From: Membranipora membranacea
Lineage: Eukaryota > Bryozoa > Gymnolaemata > Cheilostomatida > Membraniporidae
Direction of reading: 5' to 3'
Assembly: GCA_914767715.1 (NCBI GenBank)
Contig: OU612069.1
Coordinates: 29,323,387-29,387,386 of the forward strand
Length of the DNA: 64,000 nucleotides
Below the pieces are notes generated by a model that made no database searches, was not told where the DNA came from, and saw nothing but the letters and a program-made list of their open reading frames with translations. Made by a program: the position numbers and the translations under genes. Positions 21,401-32,310 of the stretch are shown here, one piece after another (position 1 is the stretch's first letter; every line of letters begins with the position of its first letter).

Positions 21401-21767
21401 GAGAAGAGAAAATGTGGAATTTTTGCCAATCCTGAGTTTTATGCCGTTTGAAATGATTTATTTTATTTTTGTTCATATATTTTTAGAGGGGCTTTTTGAA
21501 AGCACACTACTTTTATTATGTAAGCATTCTCGGATGAGAAGTCATAAATTAAACAAACAAACAAACAAAGTATTAAGGTTCAGTTAATCGGTTCTCAGTC
21601 ATCGTTGGGAACTAACACAATAGATAATAAGGACTCTTAGAACCTTGCTATTTGAAATACTCACATTGATTGGCCTCTGTCTGTTTGGCTGATGCTTCAA
21701 CAATACTTGAGCTTGGCGTCACCTCTACAACATCTTCTGTATCACTGCTAATATCTTCCACCTCCAT
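18495..21767 (-). pseudogene. hAT transposase (BED finger, hATC domain), four exons, two frameshifts
   Basis: Exon model on the minus strand: 21767-21665 (MEVEDISSDTEDVVEV start, GTGAGT donor), 20957-19607 (GTGTTTTAG acceptor), 19349-19180 (GAATTGCAG acceptor, GTAGGT donor) and 18895-18495 (GTCCAACAG acceptor). Exons 1-2 and 3-4 join in phase; 2-3 join in phase with a weaker AG/GTTCGA donor. Exon 2 encodes a BED-type zinc finger (VWECFDC, then SNLWSHLEKKHYSEY), ITTDLWSS with a catalytic Asp, ITTDSAANM with the second Asp, and VPCFGHLLHNAV. Exon 4 carries the hATC dimerisation region (DDPLIWWRSF, YLAIQATSCASERLFSKAG). Frameshifts lie near 20025 (after VKPLL, before RRISAYF) and near 19905 (between CPTRW and GSTYDM). 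The order and spacing match ZBED/Ac-like hAT transposases of usual length. Confidence 0.88.
21155..21570 (+). pseudogene. 5'-truncated LINE fragment nested in the hAT
   Basis: The plus-strand frame 21155-21451 reads YDDRLAAANLLPLNDLLND, RILSDDNHLLHNRLPL, RSTRNSEG and MPKCRTEKRKCGIFANPEF, the usual C-terminal tail of a CR1/jockey-type reverse transcriptase ORF. A short (AAAC)n-type tail (AAACAAACAAACAAAC at about 21553-21570) follows, as LINEs of this group commonly end in a microsatellite. The opposite orientation to, and position inside, the hAT show that it arrived after or during the life of the hAT. Confidence 0.65.
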
Positions 21768-22580
21768 TCTTCTCCTAAAACGATGTACAATGGTGAGCTT
21801 GCTGATGCACAGTAATTTATTTCATTTATTTTGTGAGGTGGTGCACTGCTACTTTTTGGCAGTCGCATTGACCTGCAATCGTAAACAATCAGTGGCCTAG
21901 ACTTGAATAAGGGCTGTAAAAGGCATTCAAGAGGTCTTGCACACCAACTCACTAATCAACCAATAATTTAAAGGGAAACAAAACCTGCATTAATGCCCAC
22001 AGCTATGAACAATCAGAATAAGATACAGTAGGTCTATCAATTAGAAGGAGCAATGCTTTACTATAGCGGATTATCACTATCACATTGCTCGATATTATCA
22101 CTTTTCACTTGGTCTTTCAACTAGACAAAATCGCACACTCAATGACCGAGCAGTGCATGAGCGACACCCAAGCAAGTCTCACTCACTCACTGAGTGTGCG
22201 ATTGGATTGTGACTTTGGCTTTATCTAATTGAAAGAGCCCCTGACTAGTATTAAGTAAATGGAAGACCCCCCAACCAAATCAGGGTCTGAACTGGCAATT
22301 CTTCATCACAAGACATGTCTAAGACACAAAAGTCATACATTGCTATTGCAAATTCTGACTGACCCCACCCATGTTTTGATTGCCATTCTGGTAAAGAGAT
22401 AGAGCTATTTCTGCTCTGGTCAAAACTTAATTCTGTCCATTGATCAGTATCTATTTTCTACTCACTATTTCTCCTACCTCTACTAACTTAAATTACTAGT
22501 GTTTCCGTACACAGACAGATTCAGACAGTCGAGTCATGAATATAATAATCCTTACTTACTCAGAACAATGAACTAACTAA

Positions 22581-22619
22581 ATTAAGGGAATGCTCAGAAG
22601 ATCTAAGCATTCCCTTAAT
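22581..22619. repeat. 14-bp perfect inverted repeat, 11-base loop
   Basis: ATTAAGGGAATGCT at 22581-22594 is repeated in reverse complement at 22606-22619. It lies inside the hAT, in the non-coding part right of the transposase. Confidence 0.75.
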
Positions 22620-23340
22620 GAATCAGGATCACAGGGTATGCCCTTGTTGTTGATGTAAGATTTTACTCAATCATACAACAACATATATGGGCATTTAGTT
22701 GATTCAATCAATCAATGTTTGTTTTCATATCTTCTACTCGTCTCTTAGTTAGATTGATGATATTGATAAGATGTCATTGTAAACAGAAATTTTAACATAA
22801 ATAAATTCCTATCAGGCTTTAGATTGTAGCCTGTCTAGGCCTAGTAAGCATCTTTATTTACTATGATAAACATTTTTACTAACCTCTGACTTACTTACCG
22901 ACCCAAAAGAAGTAGATTATCAGAATAAGTTGTGAGCTTGATGATTTGCAGTCACAGGCACATTTACTCAAAGCATAGAATTGAACATAACCTGCTGTGT
23001 TTCTTACAACAGTTTTCATTGGGTATGATTATGAAACATAATGTAATAACAAGAAATACTGTGTTATGATTTGTCAGTTATAGAAACGAAATAAAGGTCA
23101 AGGTTGTAAATTGTTGACACATGAGCTTTATCAAAACTAAACTTTGACTTCATCCGGGTTGGACCCCCAGCGGAATGATGTCACTTCTTTCTGGAAATAC
23201 GGTGCGGATGTGTTAAGGGCGAAACCGATACTGACCGCAATGTACGGTGCGGTAAAAACCTCAGAGTTTCATTATTGCAGATACGGTCATGGCCCATACC
23301 GGCCCTAGGTCGGTTTATACCGTTTTACCGCCCAGCCTTA

Positions 23341-23348
23341 AATTGATC
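23341..23348. repeat. Right target-site duplication of the hAT element
   Basis: AATTGATC, identical to 16939-16946. It begins directly after the right TIR. Confidence 0.9.
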
Positions 23349-24040
23349 TGATATCAGCAATTTAAAACTTTTTGAGCCCTTCGGTGTTTACACCTAAAAT
23401 CTTTAGCTGCCGTAATAGATAAAGCCTGGAATTACAACTAGATACAATCTTATCTAAATGTGAACTAAAAGTCATATGATCGTCAATGGTAACGCCTAAA
23501 AACTTGACAGAATTTAGGGCAAAATGCTCACGTTCTCATCTAAAACAATCGCCTCATCATAGTGGTATCTATAATTGATTGAGACATTCATAAAAATGGT
23601 CTTATCAGTATTTAAAATCATCTCATTCTCAGATGCCCATTGGTGGGTTGCTAGAACTGCAGGTGCTACAGAACCTCCTGCCTTATCAAAAGCCTTATAA
23701 AAAGTAGTGTCGTCAGAGTACTTAACTACATTAAAATCATTTACTTTCAAATGTCTAAAAAGTCAGATAAATGGCCGTTCACTTTCACACATTGCTTTCG
23801 ACCTTTTAAAAAGTTGTCTAAAGTATCTAAAATGTTCTCATTTAGATCATAAGAGCGCATCTTGTCAATTAAAATACTTGGTTGAAGCTTGTCAAATGCT
23901 TCAGAAAAATCCAGGCAAGCTAATTGCACATTTATTTGCTTTCAATTGTATCCAAGTCTGCAGTACAGTCATCAATTAGCTGTAAAATAGCATCAGTGGT
24001 GCCTATGTTTGGCTGATAAGCATACTGGTCTGATTCTATA

Positions 24041-24098
24041 AAACTCTCTAAGCTATGTTTTAAAACATTAAAACATTAAAACATAGCTTAGAGGGTTT
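24041..24098. repeat. Inverted duplication inside the LINE
   Basis: CTCTAAGCTATGTTTTAA at 24046-24063 and its perfect reverse complement at 24076-24093, with a 12-base spacer; pairing extends to 23 bp with one mismatch. It falls exactly where the reverse transcriptase frame is lost. Confidence 0.8.
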
Positions 24099-25269
24099 TA
24101 TATTGCTAATAACCTGCTCACATAATTTACCTAGATGATGCAATAAAGAAATCGGGCGAAAATCTTTATACAATTTAGGGTTGGCAACTTTAGGAATTGG
24201 TGTTATTTGAGCTCGCTTCCAGAAATCAGGATATTCACCAGTTAAAAGCATACAATTGATAATATCATGTACGGGAATACAAATATCTTCCCTACCATCT
24301 TTAGATAGCCAGTTGGGAAAGTCTTCATGGGAGGTAGATTTGGTTGTGTCTAGCTTGTACAGGTGTCTCTTTATCTCACCAAGGCTGGGTGTTTGCAGAT
24401 TAACTCGAGAACTGGATGGGTTACAGGATTGGTTAGATTCAGATATCACCGCCTCACCGCCAACACTTTTCTAATACTGATCGAGATTACTGCTCAGCTG
24501 CTGACTGCTTAGCCGCTCACCGTCTATCACCGTGTACTCAGGAACTGGTTTGGTATTGTTGCTATTTGTGATCTGCTTGATTGTATCCCACCAGGCTTTG
24601 GTATTCTGCTCGCTGTTCAGCTTTTCATTGAGGAACTTTCTCCTAGGAATTTGTAAGACCAACACCCTCTGGTGAAAGCCGTTTCCCGGGCAGCAATTAA
24701 CTTGAGGATTGAGTTAGTCATCCATGGTGATCGATCTGATCTCAGTCTGATGACTTGTTCTGGACAGTGCTTATCAAGACTGAGACTGGTAACTTTGTCG
24801 TTGATGGACACAGCATTGATAACACCATCCCACTTTGTCGAAGCCAAATCTGCAAGCAGTGCATTTTTACGTTCAGGAGTTATCAGTCGTCGCTTAACTT
24901 TGGTGTAGTTGCTGTGGTGGCATTCTTTTCCTTTCACCAAGATGCAACAATGATCATTTTGGCCGATCTTTTTAATCTCTCGATCTCTTTTAAATGAAAT
25001 TGATACTGCAATATCATGAACTTCTGAAACCATCAGGTTTTCAATTACCTTATTGTCATGCATCTTTACCATAATATTGTTTATTGCTAGCTAAAATTTA
25101 GCTAGCCAAACTAAACTCTAGCTAACAGTTATAATAAAATGATTATTTACATCATAATGTCATATTATTTAGAATTGATTCGACAGGTTATTGTATTTCC
25201 ATCTGGATAGCACCAAGAACAGCAATCAATGCCAATCAAAATATATATCCATGATAACGATTAAGAGGT

Positions 25270-25761
25270 ACTGATACAAAACTTATTACCAGAATTACCA
25301 AATATCTTGGCGTATTAGTTGACGATAAGCTGCGTTTTAATGATCATGTGCATGGTATAGTTTCTACTGCCTCTCAAAGGATGTATGTAGTCAGGAATTT
25401 TGTATTTTTAAGCTCTAAATCACGATCAAATATGCTTTTTAAAAGTTTTATTGTATCACAAATCTCCTATTGCTTACCCATTATTTTTAAAAGCTTGCAT
25501 GCTGCTGACAAGCAACGCTTGTGTAACATTTTCAAGGACGCTATTAAGTTAGGCATTGAACACCCCAACATTTATACCATGATGGACAATAAGACACGAA
25601 CCCTGGCCTTACGCTATATTCACGATGAGGATCATTTCATCAATGATTTGTTGAGTAAATGCCCATCTTGCAGATACCGTACAGTTAAACATAGAAACTC
25701 ACTGGGGAGAGACTGTTTTCTGCGTCATCTCACTCTTATTTTAAATGAAATATTTTTTTAG
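25270..25761 (+). pseudogene. LINE reverse transcriptase C-terminal fragment
   Basis: The plus-strand frame reads TRITKYLGVLVDDKLRFNDH, STASQRMYVVRNFVFLSSK, SFIVSQISYCLPIIF, then CRYRTVKHRNSLGRDCF at the end. The 'KYLGV.iDd.L.w..Hi' followed by 'S...ISYC.p' pattern is the thumb and C-terminal region of non-LTR reverse transcriptases. It faces the neighbouring LINE head to head and is a different lineage or an old copy. No 5' portion is present, so it is 5' truncated. Confidence 0.7.
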
Positions 25762-26125
25762 ACAGAGATTTGAGTATTTTAATTCCAAGTGTCTTCGCTT
25801 TTTCTTGCTGATTCAAAGTGCCAGCAATTACACTGTATTTCGCGATTCATTTTTTCTTTTAATAATGCTGTCAGTGATAGTAATAAAATCCATCCATCCA
25901 GATTGTGGTTCTAAGCCTCAATCTGACATAATTAAGGTCCAGCTCCTAGTATGGAAGGCTAGTGCAAATAGAAAGATTTGTAACATGATCAACCTTCAGT
26001 TTTTTTAATCATATTTATTTCATAAACTTCAACACTTGACTGATCTTGACAAAAAATATGATGATTTTTGATGGAATATCAGACAGAATTTGTTATGATC
26101 AAAAACCAACTAAGATATTGTAGGA
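25762..26125. other. No gene; possible 3' end of the LINE fragment
   Basis: AT-rich sequence between the LINE fragment and the stop codon of lectin A. No clear tail repeat. Confidence 0.35.
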
Positions 26126-26992
26126 CTATTCTCTTCTCTTTTCGCATATGGAGGGTAACAACCATTCACAGGGTGCATCATACCAATTGGATGATCCTCG
26201 ATGGGGGAGAGCGAGACAGTCTTCATGATCTTGCGCGTGATTCGGCTCTCCCGTATGCCATCCGGAATAGTACCAGTATTTGCCGATCGCTGATTTAACC
26301 AAACCATCCCACATCCATTCTCTCCCGAACCTTGCTGAATTACCGCCAATCCATGTGTAATTGGCGATTCTCTTTGGTATTATTTCTAAAAAATCAGAAA
26401 TTTTTTGTTTTAAACTAGTGACTTCCAAGATAGAAGAAGCATTATTCTGTCATTATAATTTAAGTTTACAGACAATTTAAACGAACAATAAATCTAGGCC
26501 TAACCTGTTACTGTTATCCCCCTACTTTTCTATGGTTTGCTAATCCGGAGAAATTAAAATTTCATTAAAACTCACGTGTTTGAAGCATAATTCCCTTGAT
26601 GAATAAGTCCTTAGTTTTAATCTCAGCGGTAGCTAGTTCTCCTCCCTTGGCTTGACAGGCTCTTTGTGCATTTTTGTAGCTCAATCTGCCCATATTATAC
26701 CATAGGCATGTATCTGTGCAGCTGTAATGGAAAGACCCTTCTGGACATTTGACTGTGCAGCTGTAATGGAAAGAACCTTCTTGACATTCGTCTGTGCTAT
26801 ATATACCTGAGAATATAATCATAATATACGTATGAGGTGAGGATGATTCACAGAAGGATAAACTTTCACAATGATATTACTAATTGATTTAATTTTTTAT
26901 TGAGATCACTCAGAATAATCATTTTACTGAACTCTACCTGCAAATAAAGCTGCAGCCGAAACACCGATCAGTAAAACTCTGTTAGAAATCAT
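26126..26992 (-). CDS. Secreted C-type lectin A (three exons)
   Basis: Exons at 26992-26938, 26806-26576 and 26385-26126; the spliced frame is 546 bp (181 residues). Exon 1 is a signal peptide (MISNRVLLIGVSAAALFAG). Introns are phase 1 and phase 1 (donors GTAGAG and GTGAGT; acceptors TTCTCAG and TTTTTTAG). Exons 2-3 form one long-form C-type lectin domain: EGSFHYSCTDTCLWYN, ACQAKGGELATAE, YTWIGGNSA (WIGG for the usual WIGL), GWHTGEPNHAQDHEDCLAL, SSNWYDAPCEWLLPSICE. EPN with WYD in the WND position suggests calcium-dependent mannose-type sugar binding by family rule; the ligand is not known. Exon 2 is 39 bp longer than in B-D because of an internal tandem duplication (about 26712-26789) that repeats EGSFHYSCT and adds two cysteines. 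It is the divergent partner of lectin B and closest to C. No stop or frameshift. Confidence 0.9.
26712..26789 (-). repeat. 39-bp in-frame tandem duplication in lectin A exon 2
   Basis: CTGTGCAGCTGTAATGGAAA occurs at 26714 and again at 26753, period 39. In protein terms a 13-residue unit (C-x-EGSFHYSCT plus two to three residues) is doubled, raising the N-terminal cysteine count by two. Lectins B, C and D have one unit. Confidence 0.9.
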
Positions 26993-27052
26993 TGTATGTG
27001 TTCAAAGACTAGTTACAATGCTCTTACTGTATATATGTAAGATATTGATCTG

Positions 27053-27112
27053 TTTTTATACTGCCTCTATAGAACATGATGTACACTAAATCGGCACCTC
27101 TGATTGGCTGGA
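27053..27112 (-). promoter_or_regulatory. Lectin A core promoter: AGCCAATC and TATA box
   Basis: On the minus strand CCAGCCAATCAG (about 27101-27112) lies about 45 bases before GTATAAAAACAG (around 27053-27061), which is about 65 bases before the ATG at 26992. The same pair of elements, similarly spaced, precedes all four lectins. Confidence 0.65.
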
Positions 27113-30100
27113 GAAGACAGTACTTTACATATTCCAAAAGCAGCACTCATATTTACACGCATAAACTGGCTGGACACTGCCCGTTGATTTTTATCAAACT
27201 TTTCCGACATGTTGACAAAAAAGCTGAAACAGTGTTTCTCTAATAACAGTACACAGCCAGATGCTGCAATGTTGTCCAGTAACATGACTTAGGCTTGAGT
27301 CATTCTGAAGTCCGACTAATAAACATAATTACTTATACCATGAAAAATAGTGTCATCTTCATTGTGCAAATTCGAAAATCTGTGTGCTGAAGGCAATGGA
27401 GTAACTCATAAGTCATTCATCGGCCACATTCTAGTGAATTCTTTTAGCTCATGGCTTCAACTAGCAAAAAGCCATTATAGCCTCCTATCTCTACTCCCAT
27501 TATAGCCTCCTGTCTCTACTCCCATTTAGGAAATTGAGTTGACAGTCATGTCTGGTCAAGTTTTGAATGCTGATTGTAATGGAAATATTGAACTTTACAC
27601 CATGTTGCACAATATGCAGCTAATTACCAGCAAAATGGAAAGTGATCATGGGGAATGATTTCATCCTTTTGACACATCTGAAAACAGAAAGAGCAAGTCA
27701 GATTTGGTGGTTGTAAAAGATTGCATGTGTATTCTAGCATTAATAGCAGATAAACATCGCAATACTCCCTTTTCTCACCCGTATATAACCATAATTAAAA
27801 GGAAACTAACTTTTCAATTTTGCTGCCGCTTTTAAAACAGGCTTTGGATGCTCCGATAGATGCGATTATTTCATGGTGATTTTTATACGAACATCAAAAG
27901 CCAGTTTTCCAGGTTGCCGCAAAATTGAAAACATTATTTCGCTTTGATGATACAGGTGGTGTGAGGCAATTTTTTTTCAATAATTTTGTTTTAAGAATAT
28001 AATTATCATTGTTTTTGAACACTCTCCCTTCTGCTGGCAAACATTTCTTTGCAATCGTAAAACTTAGTGTATGGTACAATATTACCATCGCTATGGGCAT
28101 GAAAATCTCTACCAGAACAAACCTGGCAAATCCTATCCACTCAATTTTCAACTTTCAAATCTCTACCCACATTTGGCATAGGCTGTCACCGGGCTGCTCT
28201 AAAACCAGAAATTAATCGGCGCTACAATGGGTCCCAGAAGTAGAGTTTTGTTATCTGATTAGTGCATAATGGTGAGAGGAGGGGCGCAGGTAGAACACCT
28301 ATACTACACACTTCTCTGCCTCCAGACTAAATTCTATCTAAGCTTGTCCCTAAGATAAAGAAAAAATATGCTACATTGGGTGCAAAAAGATGGTAGTAGT
28401 AGAATTGTGATATCTGATTTGTGATAATGATGTTAAGTGTGGGAGAAGCGAGGCAGGAAAAATACCTACACTACATACTTCTCTGCCTCCAGCCTCATTC
28501 ATCTCCCTAATCATTGGCATTACAACACCCAATGAACTGTTCTTGTTACAGGAAATGGCCAGCATGTTGCATTTGTCACAGGAATTTTTGTCTTCCTACA
28601 TTGACAAGATATTGGCAGTAAACCCAAGTTGCTCACTAACCCACACATCCACCTCACCATTTTGTTACCACATGAGATACCTCAGCTGATTGAAAGCCAC
28701 AATTACATTTGGACAGAAGAATAGCTGCAGTTTTTTTCTTTGCGACTGTCTAATTTAATTTATGCGGCGGCCTAGCGCAAATAATTCCATTCCCGAGAGA
28801 CCAAAAGTATGGAATTACATGATGTTGTGTGGCCCACAAAAACCCTCTGGATGATAAAATATAGGATATGGACCCAAATTGCTGTTAATATTATTTGAAA
28901 GGAGCACCAGATAGCACTTTGTTTTGCTCAGGAACTAAATCAATACAATGGTGGTTCATCTCAAGGAAAGATGGTGTCTAAAGAAAACATGATGAAGAAG
29001 TCCTTATATCTGATTTCTACGTTGGATCCTAAACTTTAATCTCGATCTAAATACATTGTAAAATGTATATTACTGATCTGATTTACAATAAAAATAATAG
29101 TAACGCATAAAAATTATTTAATAAAATGTTAAAAGAGGGAGATGATCACAATCAGCATTAGGCATCAGTTTCATATTATATTCCCATATTTGATGAAGAG
29201 ACATCTGCTGGCTAGTGCAGTGTTTTGGGGTTTTGTTCTGCGAGATCTGCATGGCTCAGGAAGCAGGTGTTTATCCAGCTCTCATTTCTTCTGGCAGATA
29301 TGACACATATCATCTGGAGTTGGTCGCATAATCTTCAATTTGTGCTCAATGATGTTACAATATTATGAGTGTGGGAGAAGGGAGGTAGGAAGAATACCTC
29401 ACTACATACTTTTCTGCCTCCAGACTTATTCATCTCCCAGATTGTCGGCATTCAAACACCCCCTGCACTCTGCTTGTTATGGGAAATGGCCAGCATCTTG
29501 TATTTGTCACAGGAACTTTTTGTTTTCCTTCATCGACATGAAATTGGCAATTAACCCAAGTTCCTCACTAACCCACACATCCACCTCACCATTCGTCTAC
29601 ACTTTCACAGATCTTTGCTAGTTGGCACAGTGGGATGACTAAAGTTTACTAATTTCAACAAGTTAATTTAGTGTCTGCACCAGCACAGCATTACAAAGTC
29701 CCAGAACCAGTGAAACAAATACAAATGAGTCATATACAGTAATGTGTATTTTTCACACACATGTGCTGGCTGTAGTGTTAACCAAGGACAAAAACGATGT
29801 GGATGATCAGATTTATAAGATTAGGTGATAAAAGGCTAATAATCTCAGTTTGAAAGAAGTAATTTGTTTTGCTTGAGAAGCAAATGATATGGCTTGGTTC
29901 ACCTTTAAAGGGCTTCACATTCACTTTCTCCCATCCCTATCAAGGTCGATAAATCAACTGATTCGGTTTTGGCACCAAATACATCATAAAAAGTTTGCTT
30001 ACATTGATATGGAAGATTTTGACGTCATGTGTAAGACTGTCATAACCAATTATAACATATCCAACAACAATGACTGATTTACATTTATCAATTTTCAAAG

Positions 30101-32170
30101 TTAATATTAATTATTAATTTGCAAATCAATATAGCTACACATTCCTCAACATTGTTTGCATCTGCTGACAGAAAGCTTATTTTCTATTTTAAAAGCCAAT
30201 CATATAAAATGGTGTAATGAAGGGGAACACAGTAATATTGATTTCTAATTCTTATCGCCGAGTACAGTTGTTGTTATTTCAATTTTAGTGTCACAATGTG
30301 TGTCACAGCAGGTGTGTGATGTGTAATGAGATTATGTGGTGGTGGTTTAGTAGTAATTCATTGCATCACATCGGTCGTTGGCTTCCCCGCTAAGCCTAGC
30401 CACCTTTCCAAAAAGTCGATATCGTCCAGATAACTACTCTGACAAATAAAGCTCAGAATAGCATTCAGTAATTATGAAGATGTGACTCTTCAGAAAGCCT
30501 TGGTTGGTGTAATAACACATACTGACTCTCGTGATCTGACTGGGCATGTAGATCACTGATAAACTAGGCTATCATTACCACAAAGGAGGTGTCGTAAGGC
30601 TAAGTATGCATCATGCGTGACTTGAATTTGCGCATGTGCAAGAACAGTGAGTTTAGTTTGGGTTCTGATTGCAACTTTGGAAAGGGGAAATGGGGTATCC
30701 CCTGCATAAACTGTCAATCAAAATCAGCTAATAATGACAAGAGAGGATAATTATTAATAACAAATCCGCACACTTTGGGGAGTATGTCACCAGAGCAGGT
30801 AGCCAATCAGATTGCTTCGGAAGTCCGAGACTCAATTTTGCAGAGATCAGCTCATGCCCAGAGCTGAGCATGCGCAGAATGGTAATAACATCTCAATAGT
30901 ACACAAGCATCTGAGGGTGTAACTGCAAGTATTGATTGTCTAATGAATTATAAATCAATAGACAAATAATAAGCATGCCATAGCTATCAAATATGGATCA
31001 ATGTAGCCTGGCTCCACAGACATGTTAGGCTCCATGTAATTACAGAGATGTCAAAAGTTATGAGCATGAGCTTAGCAAACTTGTAGATGGCGGATACCAT
31101 CAGAATCCTAATATTTACCATCGTAAACTTTAAACTTTATTATGGATGGCAGATCTGCATATGTAACGTTGCTATATTGTTGATATATTTCAGCATATTA
31201 ATAAGGTTTGTGATCGGAATAGAACAACTTGGGGATAAGGTACATCATCAAAAGCAGCACTCTCATCTTCATACACCAACTGGCTTCCACTGGACATGAG
31301 TAACGCCCAAATGGTTGGCCTGCCATCATAACCAGCATAAATTTTGCAAGTTAATGAATATGCGAGACTATCACCTACAACAACAGCCTACAACCATATC
31401 AAACCACCATATCAAACAACCATATCAAACAACCACGCAGCCCCAAATCATCCTGTTGTGGACAGATTATCTCACCAAGCATCCACCCAAAGCAACTGGA
31501 CATGTGCGATTATCTTTAGAGTTTCAGCACCCTACACATCCGCTAACATCGTATTTTATTACTACTTAGATTGAACAGAATCAATTTGATATGGTATATT
31601 GTTACTAAATATAAAGATAGAAGAAGCGTGAACAATTAAATTAACCAAAATTACTTATATATAAACTGAAGCTAAGGATAAATGAAGTGGAAAATTTGGT
31701 TTTTTGTTGCCTTTTAAATAAAAATAACATGTAAACCAAAATTTTCGAGCTCAGCAATCAAAATAGCTTTTCTAAGTATTTATTTCAGTGAATGGTGAGC
31801 CTTCGTAAATGTCACCTCATCAAATGTAAGAGAATCTCAATTCTGGCTAGAATTATACCTGTCATCATGGATATCAACTGTTATGTTTTTGATTTTTGGT
31901 AAATGGTCTCATTGATATGGGCGGAGAATCAATTGAGGGTTAGTAGCTAAAAAACTTATACAACTTAGTGGCTACTTCTCGCATGGTTGATACATAGTCA
32001 TTGAAGTTTATGCCTAAGACGGATTGTATGTTTCCAATCAACAAACTCACAGGTTTACAGCTGGAAGCTAGTTGAGATGAATGATAATACTGTGAGCATA
32101 GATGGAAGGTGGTCAAAGGCGGAGCTAACCATTATTTCATCAAATCATCATATCATCATCATATGGGCAC
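27113..32170. other. Intergenic region between divergent lectins A and B; duplicated repeats
   Basis: No gene is supported. Much of this interval recurs between lectins C and D. 27880-28000 (CCAGTTTTCCAGGTTGC block) matches 36610-36690; 28370-28560 and 29330-29560 (blocks around CTTCTCTGCCTCCAGAC) match each other and 37250-37440; 31320-31560 matches 37690-37920. About 29.6-31.2 kb has no counterpart. A 25-bp tandem pair sits at 27472-27521 (CCATTATAGCCTCCTATCTC). ORFs here are short and not conserved in frame between copies. Confidence 0.6.
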
Positions 32171-32226
32171 ATCTAGCCAATCCAGTTGAAGATGATAAAA
32201 AATGTAGATCAGTTACAGTATAAAAG
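32171..32226 (+). promoter_or_regulatory. Lectin B core promoter: AGCCAATC and TATA box
   Basis: CTAGCCAATCCAG at about 32174-32186 and CAGTATAAAAG at about 32216-32226, 85-95 bases before the ATG at 32311. The block from AGCCAATCCAGT to the ATG, including TCCTTCTATCCAAACAGTAG and GGATCACTCACAGGTTCCCT, is almost identical to the lectin D promoter and leader. Confidence 0.7.
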
Positions 32227-32310
32227 ATAATTCCTTCTATCCAAACAGTAGAAGGATCACTCACAGGTTCCCTGATCCGTAGTACATACAAGCGGTAGTC
32301 ATAGAACAAG

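Larger units (their letters stand above)
16947..23340. mobile_element. hAT DNA transposon, 6,394 bp, inserted in a LINE
   Basis: The element is bounded by perfect 15-bp terminal inverted repeats (TAAGGCTGGGCGGTA at 16947-16961; its reverse complement at 23326-23340) and by perfect 8-bp target duplications AATTGATC. Inside are the four-exon hAT transposase (minus, 18495-21767), three tandem 303-bp units near the left end (17.5-18.4 kb), and a nested plus-strand LINE fragment at 21.15-21.56 kb. Its length is above a typical hAT because of the nested LINE and tandem repeats. The transposase is frameshifted, so the copy is not autonomous as read, but the intact termini could be mobilised in trans by a related transposase. 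Both ends carry further GCGGT/ACCGC-rich sub-terminal motifs. Confidence 0.92.
23341..25072 (-). pseudogene. LINE (CR1/L2/jockey-like) ORF2, 5' part, interrupted by the hAT
   Basis: From 25072 the minus strand reads the end of an endonuclease region (GQNDHCCILVKG), a linker (SDRSPWMTNSILKLIAARE), then the reverse transcriptase: PSLGEIKRHLYKLDTTKSTS, PDFWKRAQITPIPKVANPK, DFRPISLLHHLGKLCE, LACLDFSEAFDKLQPSILI with the first catalytic Asp, KYSDDTTFYK (a YADD-type box, Ala to Ser), LNTDKT, and VKFLGVTIDDHMTFSSHLD. It stops at the hAT target site; the missing C-terminus is at 16946-16588. Several frameshifts and stops are present, so it is a fossil. The endonuclease N-terminus is not found above 25072. 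The motif set is that of a CR1-superfamily LINE; the exact clade is not resolved. Confidence 0.85.

Noticed and set aside
31315-31574. Overlapping plus-strand ORFs rich in His, Thr and Pro
   Set aside because: Low-complexity ACCATATCAAACA-type sequence; the duplicate at 37.7-37.9 kb does not keep the frame.
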